Shown here: positions 13,501-20,901 of the stretch, piece by piece
Layout of the letters: each line of letters opens with the position of its first letter
How positions within the stretch are numbered: the first letter of the stretch is position 1
NCBI GenBank assembly: GCA_030063045.1
Contig: JAQSEB010000202.1
Location: 62,001-126,000 of the forward strand
Source of the DNA: Pratylenchus scribneri
Taxonomy: Eukaryota; Nematoda; Chromadorea; Rhabditida; Pratylenchidae
Length of the DNA: 64,000 nt
Direction of reading: 5' to 3'
Translations under genes and position numbers: made by a program
Notes under the pieces: generated by a model
Told to the model about the DNA's origin: nothing
Database searches by the model: none
The model's input: only the letters and a program-made list of their open reading frames with translations

Positions 13501-16500
13501 ATATGTTCATGCCCAAAAGTATTTCTGGTTCCCTCAATTTTGGGATTCTGAATTTGTGCCGTCGAATCTCTGCGGTATCCAATTCTGTTGGCGAAATCAT
13601 GGGCATTTCCTTTACAAGGAATTTCATTTTATTCAAATTGATGATCATTCGATCGCCCCCTGGGCAGAGGAATCCTAGCTTCACTAGGTCCGTTTGATAG
13701 CGCTTGGGCACCTTTTCTCCAAACGCAGTCAAATAGCATTCTTCTTTTGTCATGCTCGACAATCCCAGCTTCATAGCCGCTTCTGAAGTAATGAAAGAAC
13801 GCTGGGCACCCGGATCAATAAATATCATCGCAACCATATTTTTGGTTGGGTCAGTTGGATTGAAGACTGTGCTTTCAATCGTCATGAGTAGTACTTGGTT
13901 GCATGGATCCTGGTGAATTGAATTGCATTGCGCAGTGATTTGTCCATCATTTTTGTTTTGGACTTCTGGTGTCACGCTATGCTCCTTCAGGAGCTGGAGC
14001 ATTTCTCCCATTTGTTGCTCCATCAAAGATGACACTTGTGTGTGTTGCCTCTCTTTGCTTCGGCATAATGCCGTTGGATGCGGTTTCCGACAATTGTAGC
14101 ATGTAGCCGGTCGAGGGCAATCTTTGGCAATGTGATTTGCCCGAAGGCAGCGCAGACAAAGTTTCTTTTCACGAGCTATTGTGATTCGTTGCTGATGAGT
14201 TGTGTATTTGGGGCACATATTATGCCAATGTTGCTCCCCACAAAATGCACAGGGGCCGGGACCTTTGGTTTCGGTTTGGCCTTGCGTCTGGCCTTGTGAA
14301 TGAGTTTGCCGCTGCGATGCTGGACTTTGTATTTGTGGCTGCCCTTGGCCTTTATTTCGGCCGAATTCTGGCTTCTTTGCCTTGTTTGTTTGGTCCCATG
14401 ATTGGGGTTTATAGCCTTTCTGTTTTGGCTTTGTAATTGGCTGATCCTTTGGAACTGTTGCCGGTTTTGAATTGTATTTGCCTCCGGCATGTTTTAATTT
14501 GTCTCCCTCTACAACCGAGGAGATTTGCGAATGTCTCTTGAATCCCGGTGCACCTTTTGACCGGTTTTGAGAATGCGACGAGGATTGGTCCATATTGTAT
14601 TCGGACATAACCTCTTGAATGGCTGTTTCACGCTGCACGGCTGCTTTGAGCTCTTCACGCAGCTTTGTTGTGTTCCAATTGTCAGGATCTTCCCTCTTTG
14701 CGTTGAGGATTGTTCGCAAGAAATTTTTATTTAATTTCTTTTCAAGCATCAGGGATATTTGTGTTCCCTCGATGTCTTCGCCAGCGGTTTCCAATTCTCG
14801 AGCTACTCTTTCGAGTTCAAGGACAAATTGTTTTGTGTCATTCAATGTGTTGCATGGTTTGAGGGCATTCAATTCAGTGTATAATGTTCGTATATAGTCT
14901 CTTTTGTCGCCATATGTGTCCTTCAGAAGTTTTTTGGCTACTCCGTAATTATCCTTTTCCAATCGGAGACCAGCTATTAGTGTGTGTGGTTCGCCAATCA
15001 AATAGCTTCTCAAAATATTCAGTTTTTCGATGTCACTTCCTGGTTTTGAGTCTACAGCCGCATTGAATGCCTCTTCAAAGGCCGGCCAATCACGGCGTTG
15101 GCCTTTGAAGGGTGTAATTTCGAGTGTTGGCAATCGATAGAGAGTTGGAAATGCGACTGGGGCTGTTGGTTGTGCAGCAGCTGGAGCTGGGGCTATGTTG
15201 GCCATTTCACGTGTGTGTTCTCGGAACTCAGCACGCTGGTCTCTTTCCGCTTTGGATCTTTGTGAATTCATGGCTGTGAGAATCGTTGCTTCTGTATCTT
15301 GAAGCTCACTCAAAAGAGTTTGTGCTTCACTGGTGAGTTCAACAACCTTTTCCTTTTCAGTGAAAGTCGAGAATTTTGTGTCTTCATCTTTCCTTTCCGC
15401 TTTGTCCACTTTTAATATATACTGTGACCATTCATTGAGCGCCTTTTGAATATTCTCAACTTGGTGTTGAATTGTAGCTATTTCCTTTCTTACACGGTTG
15501 AGACCCGCTTCCAGGATAATAGCATTATCAAAGGCCGACAATTTTTTATCGACTGTCATCGTCAATTCCTCATTTTTCTTCGCCTTTTCCAGAGTGGACA
15601 ATGCGAGTTTAATACGAAGTGAATATGTATTTGACATGATGAATGGGTGTGTGTGATCAGGCTGTTGAAGATGTAGAACTTTTGTCAATTAACGAAATCG
15701 AATGGAAACGATTAAGTTATTTCAGACAGCAGAAGAAGGAGGAAGAAGACCGTAAACGAAATCCAATGGAATGGATTAAGTTTCCTTTATTTTTTCCCAA
15801 ATTTTATATTTTTGTCCAAAAATTCAATGAAAAAGTTGGAAGTTTTGCCCAAATTTTGTTTTTAAATATTAACTATTACGCACGGACACGTAAAGGTTAA
15901 TATTTCTATTGTTTGTATTCAACGAAACTGCACTGACACAGTTAAGTTAAATAAAAGTGAAAAATGATTTGAATTTTTCCCAATTAACCGACCAAATCCA
16001 CTTTTTGATGATGATGACGATGAGTTGATTGGCCCGCAGCAAAATGTCCTGCAAGGGTCGCCACTGAGTAAATTGTTCGGAATTTACTTTTTGCTCCTAT
16101 CTGAGCTTTGTTGATGTGAAATTGGGTTGGGAAATTTAGGCGAAATTTATTATATTAAATTTTATTTAATTTATTAAATAACAAAAATTTATGAACAAAA
16201 TGGACAAAAATATGTGTTTGGTTGATTGGATTGAATGAATGAATTGGAAGGACACTTTTTGGCGATTGAATTGAATGAATGAATGAATGGCGGAGAGAAC
16301 TCCGAATAGAAGACAATTATATGATTAAAAGGGGCAAAATTGCTCAAATCATGCGATAGCTATCAAAATGTGAACAAAAAAGGGGAACTGGTTGTTTGCG
16401 CCGAATGCTCGATTAAAAAGTGTAAAATTTGGGGGAAAAAAATGAATGGATGCGCTCAGCGCAGTATTTGGCGAACAACGCCCGTAAAAGGAAAGAATGG

Positions 16501-18048
16501 ATATCGGGGAAAAAAGGGGGAAGAAGGGAAGGGGAAATTTATCATTGATTTTCATCCTTTTTTCTTAATTTTCTTTATTCACTTTTTCGATCCAGCCTTT
16601 CCTGGATCGTCGATATTCGAAACATCAACCCCCATCATCATCACTATCATCATCAACTTCATCAGTTTATTTCCTCCTTCTTCATCATCTTCTTCTTCGT
16701 CTTGTTACCATCCACGCCAAAAAATAGGAAAATTTTAAATATTTGCATTAAATTAAATAAATAATAGATCAGTCCATGGACGGACATTTTCTCATTGGGT
16801 CGTCTTATGCTCATGCTAGCTGTCCAAACACCACAAATTAAAAAATTTTGGAAAGAATTAAATGGGAATTTGAAAGAAAATCATGAAGATTGGACACAAT
16901 TACTCTCTAATATGCTTCTAGCTGCAAACATTCTTCCAAAACCAAAAATTTCACCATCATCATCAAGTGTCCGTTCTGGATCGGATTATGAGATTGAATC
17001 AATTGGAAGTGATATTGAAAATGAAGAAAATTTGAAAATGCTCTATGATGAATTGAAAAGGAATTATGGGCATTTGATGGAAATTATTGAGGTAAAAATA
17101 TTTTTTATATAGTAAACGTTTCCTAATATGTAATAAATTTATCTAAATTAATATCAGCCAATTTCATCTTAATTAGAACCGGTTTCATCTTAAAGAAAAC
17201 CGGTTTTGTTTTAGTCTTTTAGTGGAACGGCTTTACGGTTACTTCTTTATTATAAAAGATTTCAGAGAATATTTTAATCTTAATAAGATCTGATTAGATT
17301 TTGGTGAAAGCTGGTTTAATCTTAGTGCCAACGGAATTCATCAGAGTATGTTACGAATTTTATCTTATCAACTTATTAGAAACTTTCATTTTAATGGAAA
17401 TTGTTTAACTTAATGAGAATCTATCTTAGCGCCAGCCGATTTTATCTTAATAAGAAAGTATTTTTAAATTCATTTTAGTGCCAACCGGTTTCATTTTAGT
17501 GACAACCGGTTTCATTTTAGTGACAACCGGTTTCCTTTTAATGACAATCGGTTTCATTTTAGTGAAACCGGTTTCATTTTAGTGCCAAACGGTTTCATTT
17601 TAGCGAAACCGACTTCATTTTAGCAATTACCAAAATTAAATTGTATTTTCTTTCACAGCGAACCCAAGCAACAAAACAAAAACAAAGGCCATTGGCATTG
17701 GAAATCATCTTGGAATGCTCACCAAAATTGCCCCATTTGGAGATAAGCCTTGAAAATTTATCGGCGCACAAATATTCAAAAGGGGAACCTCTCTTAAGGC
17801 GAAAACCATTAGCAGACAAAAGGAATCAGGTTGACCAAAGGAATCATTCTAACAGTGCTTCACTCATAATACGAAGCCCGCTAGTAGATAGAAGAAATCA
17901 TGTTGAAATTGAAAATGAACCGGCGCACATATCTTCTTCTAATAAGAGTGGTGCACTCGTAATTGGAACTTCAGTTGATGTTGCTTCTGCTGGAAGTAGT
18001 ACTCGAAGAAGGAATATCGAAAAGGGCAAACAAAAAATAACTAAATGA
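1583..18048 (+). CDS. Predicted secreted or luminal protein kinase, six exons, 541 aa
   Basis: Exons inferred by splice sites and frame: 1583-1849, 2501-2721, 2906-3093, 3307-3542, 16768-17091, 17659-18048. Together they give one open frame of 541 codons plus stop. Residues 1-22 are a hydrophobic signal peptide. The kinase fold follows: glycine loop GKGGTS (about 78-83), VAIK lysine (about 114), helix-C glutamate in RIEKELAIL (about 128-130), FIDLKPQN with catalytic Asp231 and Asn236, DFG at 263-265, APE at 294-296, TDIFSLG around 310, and a C-terminal QRPLALEI segment. The usual HRD reads FID, so His and Arg are lost. The tail is basic with PLADKRNQVDQRNH-like repeats. Intron 4 (13.2 kb) contains the antisense BEL/Pao element. 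Substrate and kinase group are unknown. The frame is intact, but splicing across the insertion is unproven. Confidence 0.75.
1861..2246. mobile_element. Non-autonomous DNA transposon copy in kinase intron 1
   Basis: This is an inverted-repeat element with unlike tips: the left end is CGTCCGGGGTCGATTCCAC and the right end reverse-complemented is CGGTGCTAGGTCGATTCCAC. The arms continue through GGTGCAAATATAAAGTTTTTGG and a copy of ATCGAGNNGCAT. It is flanked by AAATATTT on both sides, consistent with an 8-bp target duplication (low-complexity sequence weakens this). The same family occurs at 35563-35988 and, degraded, near 51160-51530. Confidence 0.65.
3600..3979. repeat. G-run followed by GAT-rich then ATC-rich microsatellite
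   Basis: A G-rich run at 3610-3640 leads into a (GAT)/(GATGAA)-rich tract. The tract flips to ATC-rich sequence near 3940-3979, where the retroelement is inserted; the ATC-rich part resumes at 16624. The same G-run plus GAT/ATC design occurs in introns at 31466-32180 and 39897-40768. Confidence 0.8.
3980..4537 (-). repeat. 3' LTR of the BEL/Pao element
   Basis: Read on the minus strand the LTR starts GTTTCGAATATC and ends TTTACTCA. It matches 16065-16623 apparently base for base except for one A in an A run near 4356. The coding frame ends 44 bases inside this LTR. A short hairpin (CGATCCAG...CTGGATCG) lies near its start. Confidence 0.93.
4493..15637 (-). CDS. BEL/Pao gag-protease-RT-RNase H-integrase-env-like polyprotein, about 3714 aa
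   Basis: The frame is open from 15688; the start MSNTYS at 15637 is preferred because the other element's gag begins comparably (MSKPL). Domains in order: coiled-coil-rich gag; three zinc knuckles (about 463-525); aspartic protease with DPGAQ (about 608); reverse transcriptase with LADIEKAF (about 950) and YVDN in place of YVDD (about 1035); RNase H with FTDASG (about 1213) and WTDS; integrase H2C2 finger (about 1530-1570) and DDE residues near 1604, 1666 and 1712; a BEL-type post-integrase domain to about 1900. A long linker follows, with an arginine-serine-rich tract near 2400 and an unassigned domain near 2500-2780. Then come a hydrophobic segment (about 2806-2830), a Ser/Thr-rich stalk, a Cys-rich ectodomain with RRKR (about 3316), a membrane segment (about 3560-3590) and a basic tail. 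The glycoprotein family is not assigned. Confidence 0.93.
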   Translation of the reverse strand: MSNTYSLRIKLALSTLEKAKKNEELTMTVDKKLSAFDNAIILEAGLNRVRKEIATIQHQVENIQKALNEWSQYILKVDKAERKDEDTKFSTFTEKEKVVELTSEAQTLLSELQDTEATILTAMNSQRSKAERDQRAEFREHTREMANIAPAPAAAQPTAPVAFPTLYRLPTLEITPFKGQRRDWPAFEEAFNAAVDSKPGSDIEKLNILRSYLIGEPHTLIAGLRLEKDNYGVAKKLLKDTYGDKRDYIRTLYTELNALKPCNTLNDTKQFVLELERVARELETAGEDIEGTQISLMLEKKLNKNFLRTILNAKREDPDNWNTTKLREELKAAVQRETAIQEVMSEYNMDQSSSHSQNRSKGAPGFKRHSQISSVVEGDKLKHAGGKYNSKPATVPKDQPITKPKQKGYKPQSWDQTNKAKKPEFGRNKGQGQPQIQSPASQRQTHSQGQTQGQTETKGPGPCAFCGEQHWHNMCPKYTTHQQRITIAREKKLCLRCLRANHIAKDCPRPATCYNCRKPHPTALCRSKERQHTQVSSLMEQQMGEMLQLLKEHSVTPEVQNKNDGQITAQCNSIHQDPCNQVLLMTIESTVFNPTDPTKNMVAMIFIDPGAQRSFITSEAAMKLGLSSMTKEECYLTAFGEKVPKRYQTDLVKLGFLCPGGDRMIINLNKMKFLVKEMPMISPTELDTAEIRRHKFRIPKLREPEILLGMNIFNQLKVHEEGQLPSGFSMCNSRLGPLLCGEGQLEYVSYNDNITYVLSVHEHENVEFSSKPDDMTMDNQIHEFFGLNTIGMDDAAEANDKEEIMLQFRKNLTFIDGRYQMALPFNHLVDNLPTNYKQAKARLAQTLKKLKQLNLVEQYDKIIRDQEEKGMIERVVQADERSGPVHYLPHRAVIKEDKATTKIRIVMDASAKPKGIPNAPSLNDCLHTGPLLLKELVGILLRFRRMKNAILADIEKAFLQLSVRIQDRDCTRFLWFDDPKEVDPENIHFEKCIIFRFCRVSFGLTVSPFLLNATIREHLMLFDLPLAHIIEENLYVDNILIDVDAVQKERNLSIQDICEEAKTLFESGGMTLREFFSNDPNAISGLPESDLAKNQTETKILGIKWTTKGDEIHFIWPQFLADTKLTRRSCLSHIASLYDPLGLLSPALLPAKIFLRKIVDTQSKWDEEVSKELKKEWREIMEQWRGYNGEPITMTFPRHVPSHEVNELHCFTDASGHGLGIAIYQRSVLPEKAQSNLIFAKSLNKPKNVHELESTIPKMELQALTLGVKAAKFVQQQLRIESGQITIWTDSLCCVERLKQSKKYDRFITNRLNKIRGTFQVKHVYGQDNPADVASRGASPRDLVMNLLWRFGPEWLAKDKNRWPTPLDEYQPGDEQKECASEESNQPFFGLEINLIKDDPPSFIVAENFTNWKHLRNATYYLFKFINKISSKVKLEGELGKQIQLMPKTLGPPTANELYGIVENFLLAEAQRMYPPTETQQKDLRIFKSQGLFRCKGRLNQADLAEEAKNPIFLSEKAWITKLIVLDLHKKMKHCGESTLLAALREKYWIPKGRKTLRKIIHSKQYGCLPCRKYKLKPYAYPEPPDLPKSRILRERPFGNCGVDYFGPMIVKDGKDERKAWGALYTCLVTRAIHLDLADDYSAEAFLRTFRRFCARRGIPKLMLSDNAGNFTLGAKIIESSWRHQLMDEATQAGAEWKFITPRAPWMGGAWERMVGITKRSLMRSIGKMRLSRDEMQTLLCEIEAVVNSRPLTFQSDSEPLRILRPIDFLLPYGDVEIKTPLSEEDPNDPDYNPKVQSDQKLHTMMRWASKRINKFWTIWRNDYLLALRERDMHSTSDNSYPREGDIVLIEEEEEDRSKWELGKILSLVKNRDGHPRVANILKNGKTMKRAINQLYKLEIPDQSVQNPESSIVKSTALAIMNQNLKMPTLSKEAIIGLNDWSFKQIRPDECDDNDVVSMGEAKLDHGQQERLEELWNTGKYAKFLKEVNEAEAHGKRLMNPTMPTRQLPLSSKFSLSKSKMKRHQKLKHQSTSKTTEMMASVTVQSRPVTNEPMQVSSLPPVHKPIQAPAIELIQSVAEKPVQANMLPLSLEAVQVSSMPPATKPNEVGNLLSMATTEQAQLLVSTIGSIQIPNEAEKSINVSSSPPIGEAVQVSSLPPAHKTVQPAEKISVQIGERSTAVENDKSNSKPDAPMEEANVTPTEDWTPFYRKPGYRMKRKNPLVPPKHQPYMKARGDRPRLHTSGYNMLFRSLGGKKWLIEQSKKRAILNQLSIEKRIEFLDKEERKLQTAQITSSLAKETPKPTAPDLMTPEKLAKRKREDLERKLEWMQKRERNYLRRDAKWVKESAKKGLELCPATPMFPMPDEPCSSSQTKQREQPRSPSATRKRSRSRKRKSRSPLRKRRSCSPLRQRKSRSPRRKESANHRARDKSPKKGEASEKPPSSTDKGHSRAILKALSYHQNYLPFNLFTECDWSPQHKYCTRSNTLENMTTGRLKMPEYRNYRANSILMTIILSWLGRRQNLPPQQWQKSKKHHQMITGEMNLTTMEIAEKLYYEEWQTKPNKHFTYDHIETALEKFIASCNWVASCIEKHPYQAAFMRDGRDETMHSNDNDPTSGFPQFLVHINKLVMIVLTNMKRKRYFPESCLMKAPTICIGDYTAEVTNQSITSSSCWFAYYGEKDERSMREKLFPGHTVQRAIFAFQPKDQNDLTEQIREGMLDLKKAGLEVNLILQHSKQRDWAAIQKRGGKFAAEAKAGYFITNGEPKDRKAVLDEILPKQTKNDEASTQAPPANASKEAKLKWAQKYIAMLQIIMVAMIFMMQPMSVNAAPIWKPNFPDTENLLGIPIFQIEKRGPQENSISASTQALIDEYKRKLREQPDQLQQHSKDLAQKAWKEHQKQMAELSSTTIMSTTTQSTIEVPQSTTTTKGTSFTIYFQRSTSLSPTSTIQTSSKQSSAPTIQSSTTKSNRMTTQTRFQTSTLNTMASPSSSPVQSSTMLSTNYQQSTTQSTTTRQWTGRQTWRRQYTRTEENPHHKNGDPALLCPNQGSSIWSLKLGENSPFCKPLPSLSATWNEMGVYLYGRIINPKKIEDAMHCSATKTIKSYYTNLLGDEVSDPPVPLTYFLEISKHDCLKMVEQHVCPFFDPPQPLKWENHVWKTNNALIIDYPGRIHSFFLGGRTSEAINCFLQNASLYYRPHNLKLTSPIHPVDECHYENQYCFLMDNTSLVWNAHCTNHKCQTCDFEFKEWRKGEYTGPSEKTNAIWISDNKEQALTFDLNAEKVTACDDLEIRIAEQGLGIRQIQFQTLFANQTESRRKRTVTESQLATQLTAAQYNTNRALMQLFMQECRRSQRTTSATLQARKMLKQKSLMARWIGEETLEIWHCTDVPLSDINYREYDDICFKFIPVKVRCGEDWKPAFLDPELRILSATAPVADCNIYRFHYLQIERNRWLRIDTKHGTSMRIDQSNIHEFQEHMKLTGFDISPKGFHEWTLYNNTDITLFTHVEESARFQKWKDSVKQEEHNRAMALGNMPGGLKGVVENWLHDLIQSIIHKIMLFSCGWALFLFFRDFLWPILLANLFMPIISTTRVLLGMPPLKRKGKKKSKRESRSTSEDERELEPLTTPKPCIKKRKARVSRKKSTLKRRKSRKSTDFIEEKQKEPSQEEEEDEEKDTIAEPKKRKQSLHMDLISQVVKFAPAGVSNIDDPGKAGSKK
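16047..16064 (-). other. Putative primer-binding site of the BEL/Pao element
   Basis: On the minus strand, one base after the 5' LTR, the sequence reads TGGCGACCCTTGCAGGAC. It starts TGG, as expected for pairing with a tRNA 3' CCA end. The tRNA was not identified. Confidence 0.6.
16065..16623 (-). repeat. 5' LTR of the BEL/Pao element
   Basis: This is the upstream LTR relative to the minus-strand element, nearly identical to 3980-4537. Its end (TTTACTCA on the minus strand) abuts the primer-binding site. Interrupted ATC microsatellite resumes directly outside it at 16624-16710. Confidence 0.93.
17470..17635 (+). repeat. Tandem array of about 21-bp CATTTTAGTGACAACCGGTTT units in kinase intron 5
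   Basis: About eight imperfect copies of a unit built from CATTTTAGTG and ACCGGTTT lie just upstream of the exon 6 acceptor (TTTCACAG, 17658). Each copy contains a TTTTAG that looks like a nematode 3' splice site. The matching intron of the paralogue (about 23540-23850) has a more decayed version. Confidence 0.75.
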
Positions 18049-18704
18049 ATTTGCCATTTGAGCTTGGATAATTTTATTTTATTGATTTCTTTTTTGTGAT
18101 TTTATTTTATGACTGACTGAATGTGTTGAGGTTCAGGGGAAATGATTCCTCTAAAACTTGACCGTAATCTTATGGATTTTCAAAAGAAATGCATAAAAAT
18201 GTTTTTTAATATATTTAATCAATTGATCAAATAATTTTTTAACTTCATAAGGGAATTCTCTACGATAACACAAATGTCGAAAGTAACCTAATGATGAGAG
18301 GGGCTTGCTATAAGGCCAACTATATGGATGATGAAAAAATACAGAGCTGACTGATTTATCATACCAATATAGAACGGAACAAGATATGCAAAAGCGCAAA
18401 CGAAGACTAATAAAAATCCATTGGGCTAATATTTTTGAATTCTAATGTTTATCGAATCCTTATCTTTTAGAAAATTTTTAGCTTAGGAATTTTTTGACAG
18501 GATTAATATAATAAATAAAATAATTAATTCGTGCTTAATTTTTTTAATGTCTATTTTGGAAACATTTTTAAAGGATTTTAAACACATCGAATGGTAAATA
18601 ATTTATTAAGGTTTGATCAAATTAGAGGTTTAAAAATTTAAATCCATGTTCAAAATTAAGTTTAAGTTTAAATTGTTTAAATATATGTCAAAATATATCC
18701 ATCT
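18049..18704. other. Gene-free AT-rich spacer after the kinase gene
   Basis: This is the 3' flank of the kinase gene, with AT-rich sequence and no supported exon. It leads into the 24-bp minisatellite. Confidence 0.5.
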
Positions 18705-19368
18705 CAATTTAATTCCGCCTATTTGCCCTAATTTAATTCCGCCTATTTGCACCAATTTAATTCCGCCTATTTGCTTTAATTCCGCCTATTTGCCCCAATT
18801 TAATTCCGCCTATTTGCCCCAATTTAATTCCGCCTATTTGCCCCAATTTAATTCTGCCTATTTGCCCCAATTTAATTCCGCCTATTTGCCCCAATTTAAT
18901 TCCGCCTATTTGCCCCAATTTAATTCCGCCTATTTGCCCCAATTTAATTCCGCCTATTTGCCCCAATTTAATTCCGCCTATTTGCCCCAATTTAATTCCG
19001 CCTATTTGCCCCAATTTAATTCCGCCTATTTGCCCCAATTTAATTCTGCCTATTTGCCCCAATTTAATTCCGCCTATTTGCCCCAATTTAATTCCGCCTA
19101 TTTGCCCCAATTTAATTCCGCCTATTTGCCCCAACATAATTCCGCCTATTTGCCCCAATTTAATTCCGCCTATTTGCCCCAATTTAATTCCGCCTATTTG
19201 CCCCAATTTAATTCCGCCTATTTGCCCAAAATAATTCTGCCTGTTTGCCCCAATTTAATTCCGCCTATTTGCCCCAATTTAATTCCGCCTATTTGCCCAA
19301 AATAATTCCGCCTGTTTGCCCCAATTTAATTCCGCCTATTTGCCCCAATTTAATTCCGCCCCTGTTTT
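18705..19368. repeat. 24-bp minisatellite, unit TTTAATTCCGCCTATTTGCCCCAA
   Basis: About 27 copies of a 24-bp unit run head to tail with few variants (TCTGCC for TCCGCC; CAAAATAATT near the end). Because the unit length is a multiple of three and lacks stops in several frames, long frames are open on both strands; these are periodic artefacts. The TTAATTCCGCCT core recurs in the arrays at 50515-50650 and 55290-55693. Confidence 0.93.
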
Positions 19369-19938
19369 GCCCCCAGAAAAGAGTTGAAATTTATATATTT
19401 TCGGAATCCTTTGCTTCTATTTTAGAAAAACACTTCCGAAAATCGGGATGTAGCCGGACAATGAGAGGCTTCAAAAAAAGATTTTCTAAAAATTTCATCA
19501 TTTGAATTTTTATAATTTTTTTTTCCATTTTTATTTTACTCCATTTTTATAAAATTGTGTGTTCATTTGATTTATTGATTTTTTCTTTCATTCATTTTGC
19601 CATCATCGAAGGGATTGATTTTCTGCCAATCAAGGGCCAATGCCGAATATAATTTATTTGGAGAGAATATTTTCCTTACCCAATACGTATTATAGAAGAG
19701 AATGGGCCAATGCTTTCAATGCTTCACTCATGTCAGTGTCTCTCAAGTCAGTTAGATTTAATCCAAAAATAGGGTCCATAAACCAAAAAGTGGGGATTCA
19801 TGCCTTCGATTTTCGTCCTTTTGAGTCTTGAGTTTGTCTTCCAAATCAATTGACTTATTAACAATTTACGTCTCATACAAGGCAAAATTTAAATCCATAA
19901 AAATAGGACCAATAAACCAAAAATTGCATGCATATGGG

Positions 19939-20605
19939 ATCAGCAATTGGGGACGCGACAATTGGGTACGATAATTAGGGACGACATTTGGGGATGCGAC
20001 ATTTGGGGACGACGATTGGGGACGACAATTGGGGATGCGACAATTGGGGATTGTTTTTTTTTTTTGAAAAAACAAAGAAAAAAATTAGTGAAATCAAGCT
20101 AATAATAGGGCATTCAATGCTTATCGATTTTGTAATTTGCTATCGATTTCAAAATAAAATTCAAAAAAAGTTGCAATTTTTATTTTCCTATAGCTAGGAT
20201 TAAGTAGATTTCCAGCTTAGGATTTATAGTTAGGGGTTAGAATAGGGTTAGGGTTTGAAGCAGAAAAGAATTTTAAAGAAGTAAGACGTGTCTTTTATGT
20301 ATAATTTCGGCAAAAAATTTACGTTTTTATTCATAAAGAGACTTTTGTGATTTTCAAATGTTTGTCATGCAAAATTTTTTACATATTCAAACAAAACCCA
20401 TAGAGAAGCATTGAATGATCTATTATTAGCTTGATTTCACTAATTTTTTCTTTGTTTTTTCAAAAAAAAAAATAATCCCCAATTGTCGCATTCCCAATTG
20501 TCGTCCCCAATCGTCGTCCCCAAATGTCGCATCCCCAAATGTCGTCCCTAATTATCGTCCCCAATTGTCGCGTCCCCAATTGCTGATCCCCAATTGTCGT
20601 ACAAC
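19939..20605. mobile_element. Fold-back (long inverted repeat) element
   Basis: The left arm at 19939-20125 (GGGATCAGCAATTGGGGACG start) and the right arm at about 20415-20605 are near-perfect inverted copies of about 185 bp. The arms consist of repeated CGACAATTGGGGA-type units, a T or A run, then CTTTGTTTTTTCAAAA and a GCTTGATTTCACTAATTTTT segment. The 290-bp spacer includes degenerate TTAGGG-like words. No coding capacity is seen. Confidence 0.85.
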
Positions 20606-20901
20606 CGCATATTCATACCTTCTATTCTCGTCCCCTTGAATGTTCCAAATCAGATAGCGATACTATTTGCGGGATGCAAGGGAAAAGGATAATAACGATG
20701 AAGAAGAAGAATAGACGAAGCTGAGGTTGATCTTCTTCATAATTTTTTTTTCTTCATCATCCTTTTTCTTGTCCTCCCCGTAAACTGCACTAGTACCCAG
20801 ATAGCTTTGGAGACAGTTTTCTCAATTTATGGAAATCTTTTGAATTTTTATTAAATTTAGATTTAATTGAAAAAATTTAAAAAATTCGAATAAATCCTCC
20901 A

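Larger units (their letters stand above)
3980..16623 (-). mobile_element. Complete BEL/Pao LTR retrotransposon with env-like region
   Basis: This 12.6-kb element lies in intron 4 of the kinase gene, antisense to it. It has two LTRs of 557-559 bp, a primer-binding site, and one uninterrupted gag-pol-env-like frame. The sequence flanking both ends contains CATC, which may be a 4-bp target duplication, although the site is an ATC microsatellite and so cannot prove it. By eye the LTRs differ only by one A in a homopolymer. With the intact frame, this points to a very recent insertion. Confidence 0.93.

Noticed and set aside
4617..15066. Many plus-strand frames opposite the BEL/Pao polyprotein
   Set aside because: Shadow frames of a minus-strand coding sequence; none has a domain or splice support.
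18646..19305. Long open frames on both strands across the 24-bp repeat (FNSAYLPQ-type and GQIGGIKL-type repeats)
   Set aside because: The unit is a multiple of three with no stops in several frames, so open frames follow from periodicity. There is no start context, domain or codon bias, and related arrays elsewhere are not open.
20220..20270. TTAGGG-like words (also 26625-26650, 28730-28780, 33240-33280) as telomeric DNA
   Set aside because: They are degenerate, short and internal to inverted-repeat elements; nematode telomeres are TTAGGC.
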